Numbered from the stretch's first letter, positions 1-8,955 are shown. The stretch is 64,000 nt of DNA from Sphingopyxis indica (GCF_900188185.1 NZ_FZPA01000012.1:30001-94000), one strand, 5' to 3'. Program-made: numbers and translations. The notes: a model not told the origin generated them from the sequence alone.

Positions 1-332
1 AGCCGGTCGCCGTCGACCACCGGCAGGTGGCGGATTCGCTTCTGCGTCATCTGCGACAGCGCCGCTATGACCGCCATCGACGCCTCACAGGTGACGGGCG
101 ATTTGGTCATCACATCGTCGATTCGCCGATCGAGCGCCTCGGGCCCATAGGAAGAGGTCAGCCGGACGAGGTCGCGCTCCGAAAAAATGCCGAGGATCGA
201 ATCGCCATCGACCACGGGGACGGCGCCGATCCGGTGCTGCGCGAGCAGATCGACGACCGCGCGCACCGTATCGGTCGGCCGCGCCGAGATGATCGGCCCC
301 GTGCGCCCCTGCAAAATCGCTGCAATCGTCAT
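1..332 (-). CDS. CBS-domain pair protein (3' end outside window)
   Basis: The reverse strand reads from an ATG at 332 to the window edge without a stop (about 110 codons seen). Two CBS motifs are visible: the first covers roughly residues 8-60 and ends in a GIFSERDLVR-type signature, and the second starts near residue 70 with DVMTKSPVTC. Small stand-alone CBS pairs of this kind are usually about 140 residues and bind adenosyl ligands as energy sensors, so some 30 residues are probably missing here. The gene diverges from the small membrane protein at 445, and the 112-bp gap must hold both promoters. The family call is firm; the ligand and partner are unknown. Confidence 0.85.
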   Translation of the reverse strand, partial: MTIAAILQGRTGPIISARPTDTVRAVVDLLAQHRIGAVPVVDGDSILGIFSERDLVRLTSSYGPEALDRRIDDVMTKSPVTCEASMAVIAALSQMTQKRIRHLPVVDGDR

Positions 333-444
333 ATCGTCCCGCTCCCTTCGCTTCTCCGGCTTTGAAGCCATATTATCACGATTCGCGGCGATGCCGAAGC
401 GCGGGCGCCAGCTTTCGCGCTTGGCCTTGCCGCCGGCATCGTCC

Positions 445-759
445 ATGACGGCGCCGATGGTCAAGCGCTCCCCCCTCGACGACAAGGGCACCTCGCAAAT
501 CGCGTGGGCGCGCTATCGTCGGCTGATGCGCGGCATGACCATTGTGTCCTTCCTCGCGGTCGTCGGGGCGCTGTCCTGGCTGCGCTGGTCGCTGGGCGAC
601 GCGCTGACCATCCACATGATCATCGCGACCGCCGCGGGCATCGGCCTGTCGGTGATGCTCGGCGCGGCGCTGATGGGCCTCGTCTTTCTGTCGAGCGGCA
701 GCGGCCACGACGAATCGATCGAGGATCCGTTCGAAGACGACCCGGATTTGAAGCCATGA
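445..759 (+). CDS. small two-helix membrane protein, function unknown
   Basis: A 104-residue protein with two hydrophobic segments (about residues 31-50 and 57-80) and an acidic C-terminus ending DPFEDDPDLKP. The reading frame stays open further upstream, but that part has the composition of the antisense CBS gene, so the ATG at 445 is preferred; the ATG at 457 is an alternative. Its stop overlaps the start of the next gene (ATGA), so the two are probably translationally coupled. I do not recognise a named family. It looks like the short conserved membrane proteins common in sphingomonads. Confidence 0.7.
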   Translation: MTAPMVKRSPLDDKGTSQIAWARYRRLMRGMTIVSFLAVVGALSWLRWSLGDALTIHMIIATAAGIGLSVMLGAALMGLVFLSSGSGHDESIEDPFEDDPDLKP

Positions 760-1151
760 CCGACGCCGTTCACAACCTCCCCTCGCGCCCCGACCCCATC
801 CTGCGCGTCGTGCCGCGCCCCGCCGACATCAACGCCAACGGCCATATCTTCGGCGGCTGGGTCTTGAGCCAGATGGACATTGCGGGCGGCATCGTCGCGG
901 GGCGAATCGCGCAGGGACCGACCGCGACGGTAGCGATCGAGGCGATGGAATTCATCGCGCCGATCCTGCTCGGCGACATCATCTCGGTCTATGCGCATCT
1001 CGAAAAGCGCGGGCGCACCTCGATGGGCATCCGCATCGAAGTCATCGCGACGCGCGATCGCGGCGAGACCGAGGTGACGGTGACGCAGGGCCTGTTCACC
1101 TTCGTCGCGCTCGACGAGAATCACCGCCCGCGGCCGCTGCCGGCGGATTAA
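756..1151 (+). CDS. acyl-CoA thioesterase, YciA-like hotdog fold
   Basis: A 131-residue single hotdog domain. The N-terminal half carries the NxxGHIFGGWVLSQMD signature of YciA/BACH-type acyl-CoA hydrolases, where the conserved N and D residues act in thioester hydrolysis. Family length is about 130 residues, so the protein is complete. It starts inside the stop of the upstream membrane-protein gene (ATGA) and ends within 4 bp of the convergent DUF4139 gene. Substrate chain length cannot be read from the sequence. Confidence 0.85.
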   Translation: MTDAVHNLPSRPDPILRVVPRPADINANGHIFGGWVLSQMDIAGGIVAGRIAQGPTATVAIEAMEFIAPILLGDIISVYAHLEKRGRTSMGIRIEVIATRDRGETEVTVTQGLFTFVALDENHRPRPLPAD

Positions 1152-2707
1152 TCCGCTCCCTTCACGCGATAGTCGAAGCTGCGGCTGCCGTTCGCCGGGA
1201 CCGCGACGGCCCAGGTCGGCAGCCCGTCGCGGCGCGGCAGCTTGCGGATGCGCCTGTCGAGCCCCGCGGTGTCATGGACCTCGAATCCCATTTCGAAATC
1301 GACCGCGAAGGGATTGGCGTTGGTCACGGTCAGCCGATAGTCCGCCTCGCTGTTTTTCGGCGCGACGTAATTTTCGATGCTGACGCGCACCTGGCTGCTG
1401 TCGCCGATCACCAGATTGACCGTCTCGCCGACCGCATGATCGCGCAGCTCACCCTGGCCCGCGAGCAGCGATTCGCCCTGCACGGTTTCGAACACCGCCA
1501 CCTCGCCGCTCGGCAGCGGCACGCCGAGCGCCGCCGTCTTCCTATTCTCCATCCGCAGCACGATCTCGGCCTCGCGCGCGCCATCTTCGCAGCTCAGACA
1601 AGCGCGCAGCCGGTAGATGCGGCGGAACGGCACCGCATCCTTGACCAGCAGCGCGACCTGCTTTTGCCCGTTCGCAGCGACGGTAACCGGAATCGGCACG
1701 CGATAGAGCTTGAGATCGCCGAGATTCTCCTGCGCCGCGACGACCGCTGCACGCGACGCCATCGCCCGGTTGCGCGAGCCCGTCACCACAAGCGTATCGG
1801 CCATTTCGAGCGCGGGCGCGGGTGCGGGCGCGGGCGGGGCCGGTGGGGGCGGCGGCGGCGGCGGCCGGCCATAGCGGCCGCTTCCCGTCGGGAAGCAGGA
1901 CAGGCGCAGATAGGGTTGCGGCGGCGCTTCGACGAGATCATCGAAATCGCTTTCGACATTGAGCGTCCCCGCGATCGCCGAAAGCGACGCATCGGCAAAG
2001 CTTTCGCCATTGCTGTTCGCGACGGTCAGCCAGGCGAAGAGGTCGAGCGTGCGGCCGTCGGGTGCGACGCGCGCGACATAATTGCTCGCCCAGTCGAAGC
2101 CGGTCGCGAGATAGGTCAGCGTCACCGTCGCCCGCTGCGCCGCCGGGCTGCGCGTCGTCACCGACAGCGTCGGCTTCGCGGTGAGTCCCGCCGGCACGCC
2201 GTCGTAGACGAGCGATTCGGGAAGCCCCGTGCAACGCAGCGATTCGAACCCGGCGGGCGTCTGCAGCACCACCGCACCGCCCGGCCCCGAACGGATGATC
2301 GCGTCTTCCTCGGTGACCTTGCCCGTCGCGCCGTCGGTGCGGCGGAGGTGGACGCGGTTGCCAAGCGACCCGTCGAGCAGGCTCGCGGGCGATAGCAGCG
2401 CCGCGTCGCGATTCTTTTGCACCACCCCGCCGGGAAGTCCGGTCACGATCGCGCTCACCGCGACCATGCCTTCGGCGACGCCTTCGAAGCGCAGCCGCAC
2501 ATCGCCTGCGGGCAGGTCGATCGTGCGCGTTTCGGAAATCAGCGCGAAGCCCTGAAGCCAGCGCAAGCCGATGCCGCCGCCCTCACCGCGCTCGGGATCG
2601 CGGAAGATGCTGACCGACACCGAATCGGGCGCCGCCGAGGTCACCACCGGCTGCGCGGCAGCGGGCGACGCCGCCGCGAGCAGGAGCAGGGGCAACAGGC
2701 GGCGCAT
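1148..2707 (-). CDS. exported DUF4139 protein with proline-rich linker
   Basis: A 519-residue protein starting at the ATG at 2707, which begins a clear signal peptide (MRRLLPLLLLAAASPAAAQ); the longer open frame upstream lacks such a start. The body is a DUF4139-type beta-rich protein (family role unknown) whose C-terminal third contains RIYRLRACLSC and NPFAVDFEMGFEV-like stretches. Between the halves, at about residues 278-298, lies a run of prolines and Ala-Pro repeats. It is followed at about residues 300-308 by DTLVVTGSR, which resembles the N-terminal motif of sphingomonad TonB-dependent receptors. It lies 11 bp after a second DUF4139 gene, so the two look like a tandem duplicate pair in one operon. 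Confidence 0.8.
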   Translation of the reverse strand: MRRLLPLLLLAAASPAAAQPVVTSAAPDSVSVSIFRDPERGEGGGIGLRWLQGFALISETRTIDLPAGDVRLRFEGVAEGMVAVSAIVTGLPGGVVQKNRDAALLSPASLLDGSLGNRVHLRRTDGATGKVTEEDAIIRSGPGGAVVLQTPAGFESLRCTGLPESLVYDGVPAGLTAKPTLSVTTRSPAAQRATVTLTYLATGFDWASNYVARVAPDGRTLDLFAWLTVANSNGESFADASLSAIAGTLNVESDFDDLVEAPPQPYLRLSCFPTGSGRYGRPPPPPPPPAPPAPAPAPALEMADTLVVTGSRNRAMASRAAVVAAQENLGDLKLYRVPIPVTVAANGQKQVALLVKDAVPFRRIYRLRACLSCEDGAREAEIVLRMENRKTAALGVPLPSGEVAVFETVQGESLLAGQGELRDHAVGETVNLVIGDSSQVRVSIENYVAPKNSEADYRLTVTNANPFAVDFEMGFEVHDTAGLDRRIRKLPRRDGLPTWAVAVPANGSRSFDYRVKGAD

Positions 2708-2718
2708 CGCCGGTCCGT

Positions 2719-4127
2719 TCAGTAGCGCGTTTCGAAGGTGGCGGTGACGGTCGCCTCGCCGTTCGCGGGCACCGTCACGCTCCACTGCGCTCCGTCGCTG
2801 TCGAGCCGTTTGCTCTTCATGCTTTCGGTGATGATTCGTGTCTCGTCCCAATACCAGTCGAGCCCGCGCTGGGTGAGGTCGAGCGTCACCGGCTCCGCGC
2901 GCGCATTGGTCAGGCGGTACGACATCGACGTGCGCCAGACCGTCGACGAGCGCCGTTCGCGCGACACGACCGTCGCCTGCACCTTGACGTCGAATGCCTC
3001 GCCGGTCGCAAGGCCGAGTTCGCTGCCCATCGGCGTGTGGCCGATCCGGTTCTCGCCGATGAATTGCGGGTCGCCGCGCAGGTCGCGCTGATAGAAGCGC
3101 ACCGTCCCCGCGGGCAGTGCGTCGCCGAGCCCGCCGTCGGCGCTCGAGGTGAATTTGATCACGCTCGCCGCGCTCGCGGGCTCGGTCATCGTCTGGAAGC
3201 CGCCCAGCGTAAATTCATAGACTTTGCGCGCCGGCACCTTCGACACGTCGAGGAAGCTCACCTGCTTCGTCTGCGCATTGGCGATCGTCGTGCGCTCGGG
3301 CAGCGGATAGAGATAATAATCGCCGAGTTGTTCGCGCGGTGCGCTCTCGGTCCCGGCGCTGCGGATATTGGCCTGCGGCCGCGGGCGATAGCGCGGCGTC
3401 GCGCCGCTGCCCGAAGGCGTGCCCGCGACGAGCAGGGTGCGCGCGTTGTCGAAGGTCGTGCCGGTGTTGTTGGTCAGCGTGACCCAGCCCTGCACGTCGA
3501 TCGTCCCCGCCTTTTCGTCGTAGAGCGAGACATAGTCGGCGGACCAGCCGAGCCCGCTGGTCAGATAGGAGAGCGTCGCGGGACGCGTGCCCGCGCGGTC
3601 GCTGTCGACGGTGATCGACAGGGTCGGCTTGGCGCGCAGGTTCGGCGGGATCTTGTCGAAAATCACCCGCACCGGCAGCCCGTCGTCGCGCAGCACTTCG
3701 ATCCGCGATCCGATCTGCAGCACGACGCCGCCGTTGACCGCGAGCACTTTGGCGCGCTCGCTCGTCTGCGCACCGGTCGCGGGGTTGATCCGCAGCAGCG
3801 TGATCGTTTCGCCCACTGCCTTTTGTCCATCAGCGCGTTCGGCGAGAGCAGGTCGTAGTCGAAATTCTGTTCGACGATCGCGGTATCGTCGGCGGCGAAG
3901 GAAACGGTCTGCGGGCGGATCTGCGCCGAGACGTCGGGAAACTCCTGCCGCGAGCGGCCAGCGGGGATCGCGAGCCGGCGCACGTCCTGAACGAGCGACT
4001 GGCCGCCATTATAGATGGTGACCGACAACTCGCCCTGCGCATTGCCCGCGTCCTGCGCGGCGGCGGGACATGCCGCCACCGCGCCGATCAGCATGACCGG
4101 TGCGCAAATCCCTGCCAAAGCGCGCAT
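2719..4127 (-). pseudogene. DUF4139 protein gene interrupted by a frameshift
   Basis: The gene starts at the ATG at 4127 with a signal peptide (MRALAGICAPVMLIGAVAAC...AQD) and reads normally to about residue 100 (DYDLLSPNALMDK). It then loses homology. The rest of the DUF4139 domain continues to a stop at 2719 in another frame, beginning AVGETITLLRINP. The break is at the four-base T run 3821-3824 (AAAA in the mRNA). One extra A, or the loss of two bases, would restore a single ~470-residue protein. A sequencing error or a real inactivating indel fits best; no classical X XXY YYZ slippery heptamer is present. The neighbouring paralogue at 1148-2707 is intact. Confidence 0.7.
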
Positions 4128-4203
4128 ATTCGCCCTCCCCGAAGCTGTGCTCAGGAAAGTCTAGCGATGGGACGCGGAAAAACCAGCCGAAATCGAATGG
4201 TTT

Positions 4204-4468
4204 ATACCAAGGTGCGGTGATCACGACCTATGAGGACAGCATTCTGGCGGTTCCCGGCGAGGAACGCGCGAAGGTGCGATGCGGTGCATCGTGCCGAGGG
4301 CGTGACGAAGTCCGGGGGCCGCCAGAATGCTGCCCAAAGGGTTGTCGGTCCCGTCCGCTGGACGTCGTCGCAGCGTCGCGACGATGAACCACATCGCCGC
4401 TTCCGCTGCTCCTCGCCAGCAAACGGGACCGACAATCCTCATAGGTCGTGATCACCGCACCTTGGTAT
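4204..4468. repeat. nested inverted-repeat (cloverleaf-capable) element
   Basis: The outer arms 4204-4236 and 4436-4468 are a perfect 33-bp inverted repeat. Directly inside the left arm, 4237-4250 pairs perfectly with 4319-4332 (14 bp). Directly inside the right arm, 4342-4354 pairs perfectly with 4423-4435 (13 bp). The spacer 4333-4341 reads CCCAAAGGG, itself a mini-palindrome. Both internal hairpins carry further stems, for example 4277-4282 with 4286-4291. Strand pairing would give a four-way junction with one long closing stem and two long hairpins. It lies between the promoter side of the frameshifted DUF4139 gene and the 3' end of the DUF4167 gene, whose stop codon overlaps the right arm by one base. 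No transposase is present. Confidence 0.85.
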
Positions 4469-5232
4469 TATTCGGCGGCTTCGACCCCCGCCGGGCGTGC
4501 GACGGTGCGGCGGGTGCGGCGCGGCTTGGGCGCGGGCGTTTCTTCGCCCTCGTCGCCCTCGCCGCCTTCGACGCGGCCGATCGCGGGCGGCAGCGCAGCG
4601 CTGTCGATCCCCGCCGCGCCCTCGTCGCCGTCCTGGCTGCGCGCGCGGCGCGGACGGCGCGCAGGGCGCGGAGCGGCTTCGGCGTCGCCCGACGCTTCGG
4701 CGCCTTCCTTGTCGCCGTCGCCCGCGTCGCGATCCGAACGTCCGGAATCGCGCTCACGATTGTTGCGGCGCCCGCGGCCCTGCTGGCGATTGCCGCGCGA
4801 ATCATCCTCGTCGCGATCGCGGTCGCGGCCGCCTTGCGAACGGTTGTCGCTCTCTTCGCGGTCGGTCTCGCTGTCGCTGTCCGTCTCGTCGTGGCCGTCG
4901 AAATCCTCGACCCCGCGCACTTCACGGCTGCGGTCATGGCTGCGATCCTGTCCGCCGTGACCCTGTTTTTCTTCCTGACGCGCGCGGAAGTCGCTGTGGA
5001 CGCGGAAATAGTGGTCGGCGAACTGGAGATAATATTCGGTCTGGACGCGATCCCCGGCAAGCTGCGCGTCGCGCGCCATATTCTTGTATTTCTCGATCAT
5101 CTGGACGGCGTTGCCGCGCGCCCGGCTGTCGATGCGGTTCGCCTGGTCGACGCCCCCGCGTCCGCCCGATTGCGACCGATTGTTGTTGCTGTTGTTGCGG
5201 CCGCGCCGGCGGCCGCTCTGCCGGTTGTTCAT
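4468..5232 (-). CDS. DUF4167 family protein (low-complexity, RNA-binding-like)
   Basis: About 254 residues. The N-terminal ~75 residues are the conserved DUF4167 part: an Arg/Asn/Gln-rich start, then IDSRARGNAVQMIEKYKNMA and QTEYYLQFADHYFRV. The rest is low-complexity Asp/Arg/Gly/Ser. Composition suggests nucleic-acid binding, but no function is established here. The start is ambiguous. The ATG at 5232 gives MNNRQSGRRR; a TTG two codons upstream (5238) sits 7 nt after GGAAG, a better ribosome-binding spacing. The gene follows prmC on the same strand with a 263-bp spacer in which I recognise no gene. Its last codon abuts the inverted-repeat element at 4204-4468. Confidence 0.85.
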   Translation of the reverse strand: MNNRQSGRRRGRNNSNNNRSQSGGRGGVDQANRIDSRARGNAVQMIEKYKNMARDAQLAGDRVQTEYYLQFADHYFRVHSDFRARQEEKQGHGGQDRSHDRSREVRGVEDFDGHDETDSDSETDREESDNRSQGGRDRDRDEDDSRGNRQQGRGRRNNRERDSGRSDRDAGDGDKEGAEASGDAEAAPRPARRPRRARSQDGDEGAAGIDSAALPPAIGRVEGGEGDEGEETPAPKPRRTRRTVARPAGVEAAE

Positions 5233-5501
5233 GTTCAACTGAAAACTTCCTGTCGAAAAGCTATGCCAAACCCCTTTTGGCCGATCGCGCCGCTTGCGCC
5301 GATCGCATCCCGCGTCACCGCGGGTTCTTGCCCTTCACCGCCTCTGCGAAACCATGTCCGCCGGGGCGCTTCGGTTGGGAAGCAGGTCCGCCAGCCCCCT
5401 GCGGTGCGTCGTTGCACCGTCGGTGGGACCCCCATCGGGCCTGTGGCTGCCACCTAACGCGCTTTGCGGTCGAAACCAAGCGATTTCTGTCGCAGGCTGG
5501 A

Positions 5502-6404
5502 TCAAAGCGTCAGGATCAGGGCACGATCGCGCCCGCCGAGATCGCGGCGGCAATCCACCGCAAAGCCGGCGTTGCGGGCCAGAGCTGCTACCAACATATG
5601 CTGACTTGCCCCGATTTCAAGCACCGCCGCCCCGCCGGGCGCGAGGAGGCGCGGCAGGTCTGGGATGATGCGGCGATAGTCGGCGAGCCCGTCGCTGCCG
5701 GCGAAAAGCGCGCCCGCGGGCTCGTGCGCCGCGACGTCGGGCATCAGCGCTTCGGTATCGGCGATATAAGGCGGGTTGCAGAGGATGAGATCGAACGGCC
5801 CTTCGACCCCGCGCGCCCAGTCGCCGCGCCGGAAATCAGCGCGGTCCTGCATCGCCAGCGCCGCAGCATTGGCGCGCGCATAGCCGAGCGCCTCCTCGCT
5901 CGCATCGACCCCGAGCCCCGACGCGGCCGGCCACTCGGCAAGCGCGGCGAGGAGCAAGGTGCCGGGACCGGTGCCGAGGTCGAGGATGGTGCGCGGCGCG
6001 GCCGCCGCGAAATGCGCGATCGCCGCCTCGATCAGCGTCTCGCTGTCGGGCCGCGGGATCAGCGCGCCGGGGCCGACGGCGAGGCGGATCGTCCAGAAGT
6101 CGCGATAGCCGAGGATATAGGCGACGGGTTCGTGCGCCAGCCGCCGCGCGACCAGCGCCTCGAAGCCATCGGGCACGTCGAAGCGCGCGGGATCGAGCAG
6201 CAGCCGATCGCGCTCGACCCCCAGCGCATGCGCCATCAGCAGCTCGGCATCGAGCCGCGGCGTGCCGGATACGGCGGCGAGGCGCGCGGCGGCGTTGCGG
6301 AGGGCTGCGCTTGCCTCCCCCTCCCGCTTGCGGGAGGGGGCCGGGGGGTGGGCGCGGTCAGAGTCGTCGGATGCGGACATGCCCACCCCTAGCCCCTCCC
6401 CCAT
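5502..6404 (-). CDS. prmC: peptide chain release factor N5-glutamine methyltransferase
   Basis: A class I SAM-dependent methyltransferase that methylates the Gln of the GGQ loop in release factors. Visible are the SAM site (ILDLGTGPGTLLLAAL, about residue 142) and the catalytic NPPY motif (about residues 210-213), followed by the usual C-terminal LLAPGGAAVLEIG strand. It starts 12 bp after prfA, its substrate gene, which is the classic prfA-prmC pair. The first ~35 residues from the ATG at 6404 are encoded by palindromic repeat DNA (PAPSRKREGE-type sequence) and are not part of the conserved fold. Alternative ATGs such as 6380 also fall in that repeat. Confidence 0.93.
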   Translation of the reverse strand: MGEGLGVGMSASDDSDRAHPPAPSRKREGEASAALRNAAARLAAVSGTPRLDAELLMAHALGVERDRLLLDPARFDVPDGFEALVARRLAHEPVAYILGYRDFWTIRLAVGPGALIPRPDSETLIEAAIAHFAAAAPRTILDLGTGPGTLLLAALAEWPAASGLGVDASEEALGYARANAAALAMQDRADFRRGDWARGVEGPFDLILCNPPYIADTEALMPDVAAHEPAGALFAGSDGLADYRRIIPDLPRLLAPGGAAVLEIGASQHMLVAALARNAGFAVDCRRDLGGRDRALILTL

Positions 6405-6414
6405 GCGGGAGGGG
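6317..6414. repeat. pair of GC-rich palindromes within the prmC 5' end
   Basis: Positions 6317-6340 form an 11-bp-arm palindrome (CCCCCTCCCGC / GCGGGAGGGGG, 2-base loop). A second related palindrome lies at 6393-6414 (CCCCTCCC / GGGAGGGG). Between them are G-rich and C-rich tracts that also complement each other. The block occupies the prfA-prmC junction and is read through as the N-terminal extension of PrmC. It has the look of a dispersed palindromic repeat inserted near a start codon. Confidence 0.75.
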
Positions 6415-6416
6415 AA

Positions 6417-7487
6417 TCAATTGTCACCCAGCCCCGCCAGCCGCTGCGCCTCGTCCTCGGCGATCAGCGCGTCGATCAGTTCGCCCATCTCGCCTTCCAA
6501 AATCTCGGGCAGGCGGTGGAGCGTCAGGTTGATGCGGTGGTCGGTGACGCGGCCTTGCGGGAAATTATAGGTGCGGATGCGTTCGGAGCGGTCGCCCGAT
6601 CCGACCATCGCCTTGCGCGCCGAGGCTTCGGCATCGTGGCGCTTGGTGCGTTCGAGGTCGAACAGCCGCGACCGCAGCACCTGCATCGCCTTGGCTCTGT
6701 TCTTGTGCTGGCTGCGCTCGTCCTGCTGGATGACGACGAGGCCGGTCGGGATATGGGTGATGCGGATCGCGCTATCGGTCGTGTTGACATGCTGCCCGCC
6801 CGCGCCCGACGCGCGATAGATGTCGATCTTGAGGTCGCTGTCGTTGATCGCGACGTCGACCTCTTCGGCCTCGGGCAGCACCGCGACGGTCGCGGCGCTG
6901 GTGTGGATGCGCCCGCCGCTTTCGGTGACGGGAACGCGCTGGACGCGGTGAACGCCGCTTTCGAACTTCAGCTTGGCGAAGACCCCCTGCCCCTTCACCG
7001 AAGCGACGACTTCCTTATAGCCGCCGACCTCGGCCTCGTTCGCCGAGATGATCTCGACCTTCCACCCCTGCATGTCGGCGTAGCGGCTGTACATGCGGAG
7101 CAGGTCGCCCGCGAACAGCGCCGCTTCGTCACCGCCGGTCCCGGCGCGGATTTCGAGCATCGCGGCGCGCTCGTCGGCGACGTCCTTCGGCAGCAGCCCA
7201 ACCGCAAGCGCATGTTCGGCGGCCGGCAGCGCTTCCTCGACCGCTTCGATCTCTTCCTCGGCCATCGCCTTCATCTCGGGATCACCGAGCATCTCCTTCA
7301 GCGACACCAGCTCGCCGCGCAGCCGGATCACCTCGCGCGCCGCCTTCGCGACGGGTTCGAGCTCGGCGAACTCCTTCGACGCCGCGACGAAATCGGCGGG
7401 CGCCATATCCCCCGTCGCCATCCGCGCCTGAAGGGCGGCGTGACGCTCGATGATCGCGTCGATCTGCTTTTCGGGGATGGTCACCAT
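6417..7487 (-). CDS. prfA: peptide chain release factor 1
   Basis: A 356-residue class I release factor. The GGQ motif, which triggers peptidyl-tRNA hydrolysis, is at residues 230-232 ([16 protein letters not shown]). The tripeptide anticodon PVT at about 186-188 (PxT type) marks it as RF1, recognising UAA/UAG, rather than RF2 (SPF). Length matches the family (about 355-360). It is followed after 12 bp by prmC, whose product methylates Gln232. The start at 7487 gives [13 protein letters not shown], the normal N-terminus. A repeat with strong hairpins separates it from hisS. Confidence 0.97.
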   Translation of the reverse strand: MVTIPEKQIDAIIERHAALQARMATGDMAPADFVAASKEFAELEPVAKAAREVIRLRGELVSLKEMLGDPEMKAMAEEEIEAVEEALPAAEHALAVGLLPKDVADERAAMLEIRAGTGGDEAALFAGDLLRMYSRYADMQGWKVEIISANEAEVGGYKEVVASVKGQGVFAKLKFESGVHRVQRVPVTESGGRIHTSAATVAVLPEAEEVDVAINDSDLKIDIYRASGAGGQHVNTTDSAIRITHIPTGLVVIQQDERSQHKNRAKAMQVLRSRLFDLERTKRHDAEASARKAMVGSGDRSERIRTYNFPQGRVTDHRINLTLHRLPEILEGEMGELIDALIAEDEAQRLAGLGDN

Positions 7488-7500
7488 AGGGCCTTCTCTA

Positions 7501-7595
7501 CTTCGTCATTCCCGCGAAAGCGGGAATCCAGCTGCAACGGCCGTTGACCAAGCGAAGCCGGAAACTGGATCCCCGCCTTCGCGGGGATGACGAAG
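7501..7595. repeat. intergenic inverted repeat between hisS and prfA
   Basis: The outer arms 7501-7531 and 7565-7595 are near-complementary (CTTCGTCAT... with ...ATGACGAAG). Each arm contains its own GC-rich hairpin (CCCGCGAAAGCGGG and CCCCGCCTTCGCGGGG). It starts 8 bp after hisS ends on the minus strand, so it could end hisS transcription, although no clear U tract follows. It differs in sequence from the ~85-bp family seen at 11617, 23662 and 38495. Confidence 0.8.
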
Positions 7596-7603
7596 AATAG
7601 ACA

Positions 7604-8860
7604 TCAGTGATCTGCCAGCGCACGAATGGTCGCGTCCGCGACGACCGTCAGTTCGCTGTCACCGCGCATATTGAAGTAGGAAGCACCATCGCGCGTCCCA
7701 ACGGCAATCAACGCGCGCGCGGGTATCTTCCCCGCCTTGTCGAAACGTTTGCGTGGCGAACCGCTCGCAACGATTTCGGTCGCAAAGCCGCGACCGCGCA
7801 ACGCTGCAAGCGTCCTCATTGCCAGTGCCAGCAGGCCATCATCCTCAACCGCAATCACGAAGTCGATGCGGTTGTCGATCACATCGTCCCCCAACAACAT
7901 CGCCAGCCGCTCGATCCCCGCCGCCCAGCCGACCGCCGCGGTCGGCGGCCCGCCGAGCATCTCGATCAGCCCGTCGTAGCGCCCGCCGCCGATCACCGTG
8001 CCCTGCGCGCCGAGCCGGTCGGTGACGAATTCGAATGCGGTGTGGCGATAATAGTCGAGCCCGCGCACCAGCCGCGCGTTGCGCTGCCACGCGACCCCCG
8101 CGGCGTCCAGACCGGCCGTCACCGCGCCGAAGAAATCCTGCGCCTCGCCCGTCAGAAAGGCGTCGATGTCGGGCGCGCTGTCGGCGACCGGGCGGTCGCG
8201 CGGGTCTTTGCTGTCGAGGATGCGCAGCGGATTCTTGTCGAGCCGCGCGAGGCTGTCATCGGACAGATCGCTGCGATGCGCCTCGAAATGCTCGACGAGT
8301 GCACCGCGCCACGCATCGCGGCTTGCCGCATCGCCGAGCGTGTTGAGCGTCAGCGTCACGCCCTCGGCGATCCCGAGCTCCTTCAAAAGCTGATCGGCGA
8401 ACACCAGCAGTTCCGCATCGGCGAGCGGGCTGTCGCTGCCGATCACTTCGGCGTCGAGCTGGTGGAACTGGCGATAGCGGCCCTTTTGCGGGCGCTCGTA
8501 GCGGAACAAAGGCCCGTGCGTCGCCACTTTCAGCGGCGCGAACTGCTGCCAGCCGTTCGTGATATAGGCGCGCGCTATCCCTGCGGTGAATTCGGGGCGC
8601 AAGGTGATCGATTCGCCGCCGCGATCCTCGAACGAATACATTTCCTTCGACACGACATCGGTGGTTTCGCCGAGCGAGCGCGCGAACACCGCGGTCGGCT
8701 CGATCACCGGCACCTCGATACGCTTGAAGCCATAGAGGCGGCGCACGCGCTCGAACGTCTCGACGACATGGGCGAAACGGTCGGCGAAATCGCCTAGCAT
8801 GTCCTGCGTGCCGCGCACGGGCTGCGGCGTCGGGATTCTGGCGGGCTTGTCCTTGCTCAT
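7604..8860 (-). CDS. hisS: histidyl-tRNA synthetase
   Basis: A class II aminoacyl-tRNA synthetase that charges tRNA-His. The 418-residue protein starts at the ATG at 8860 ([20 protein letters not shown]); the further upstream frame (to 8896) is not conserved-looking. Motif 1 lies around [15 protein letters not shown], and motif 2 around [20 protein letters not shown]. The HisA-type signature [13 protein letters not shown] is near residue 270, and motif 3 is [12 protein letters not shown]-terminal anticodon-binding domain follows. It is transcribed in the same direction as prfA, beyond an inverted repeat. Confidence 0.97.
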   Translation of the reverse strand: MSKDKPARIPTPQPVRGTQDMLGDFADRFAHVVETFERVRRLYGFKRIEVPVIEPTAVFARSLGETTDVVSKEMYSFEDRGGESITLRPEFTAGIARAYITNGWQQFAPLKVATHGPLFRYERPQKGRYRQFHQLDAEVIGSDSPLADAELLVFADQLLKELGIAEGVTLTLNTLGDAASRDAWRGALVEHFEAHRSDLSDDSLARLDKNPLRILDSKDPRDRPVADSAPDIDAFLTGEAQDFFGAVTAGLDAAGVAWQRNARLVRGLDYYRHTAFEFVTDRLGAQGTVIGGGRYDGLIEMLGGPPTAAVGWAAGIERLAMLLGDDVIDNRIDFVIAVEDDGLLALAMRTLAALRGRGFATEIVASGSPRKRFDKAGKIPARALIAVGTRDGASYFNMRGDSELTVVADATIRALADH

Positions 8861-8955
8861 GGCGGCGGCGTCTAAAGGCTTTTCGACGAAACGCAAAGAG
8901 TGCTCGCAGAGCCCGCGCTGGACCTCGCCGCCATTTCAAGGCAGTAACGCGCACC

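Noticed and set aside
3815..3835. Programmed -1 ribosomal frameshift in the DUF4139 gene
   Set aside because: The sequence at the break is C AAA AGG, not a proper slippery heptamer, and there is no clear stimulatory structure; an indel is simpler.
4202..4455. Several overlapping short frames inside the cloverleaf element
   Set aside because: They arise on both strands from the inverted repeats and share mirrored starts (MITTYED, MITAPWY); none has a ribosome-binding site or domain.
5239..5501. Possible SRP RNA, tmRNA or leader RNA between prmC and the DUF4167 gene
   Set aside because: It is GC-rich with short stems (CCCGCG-TCAC-CGCGGG), but the conserved SRP and tmRNA core sequences are missing.
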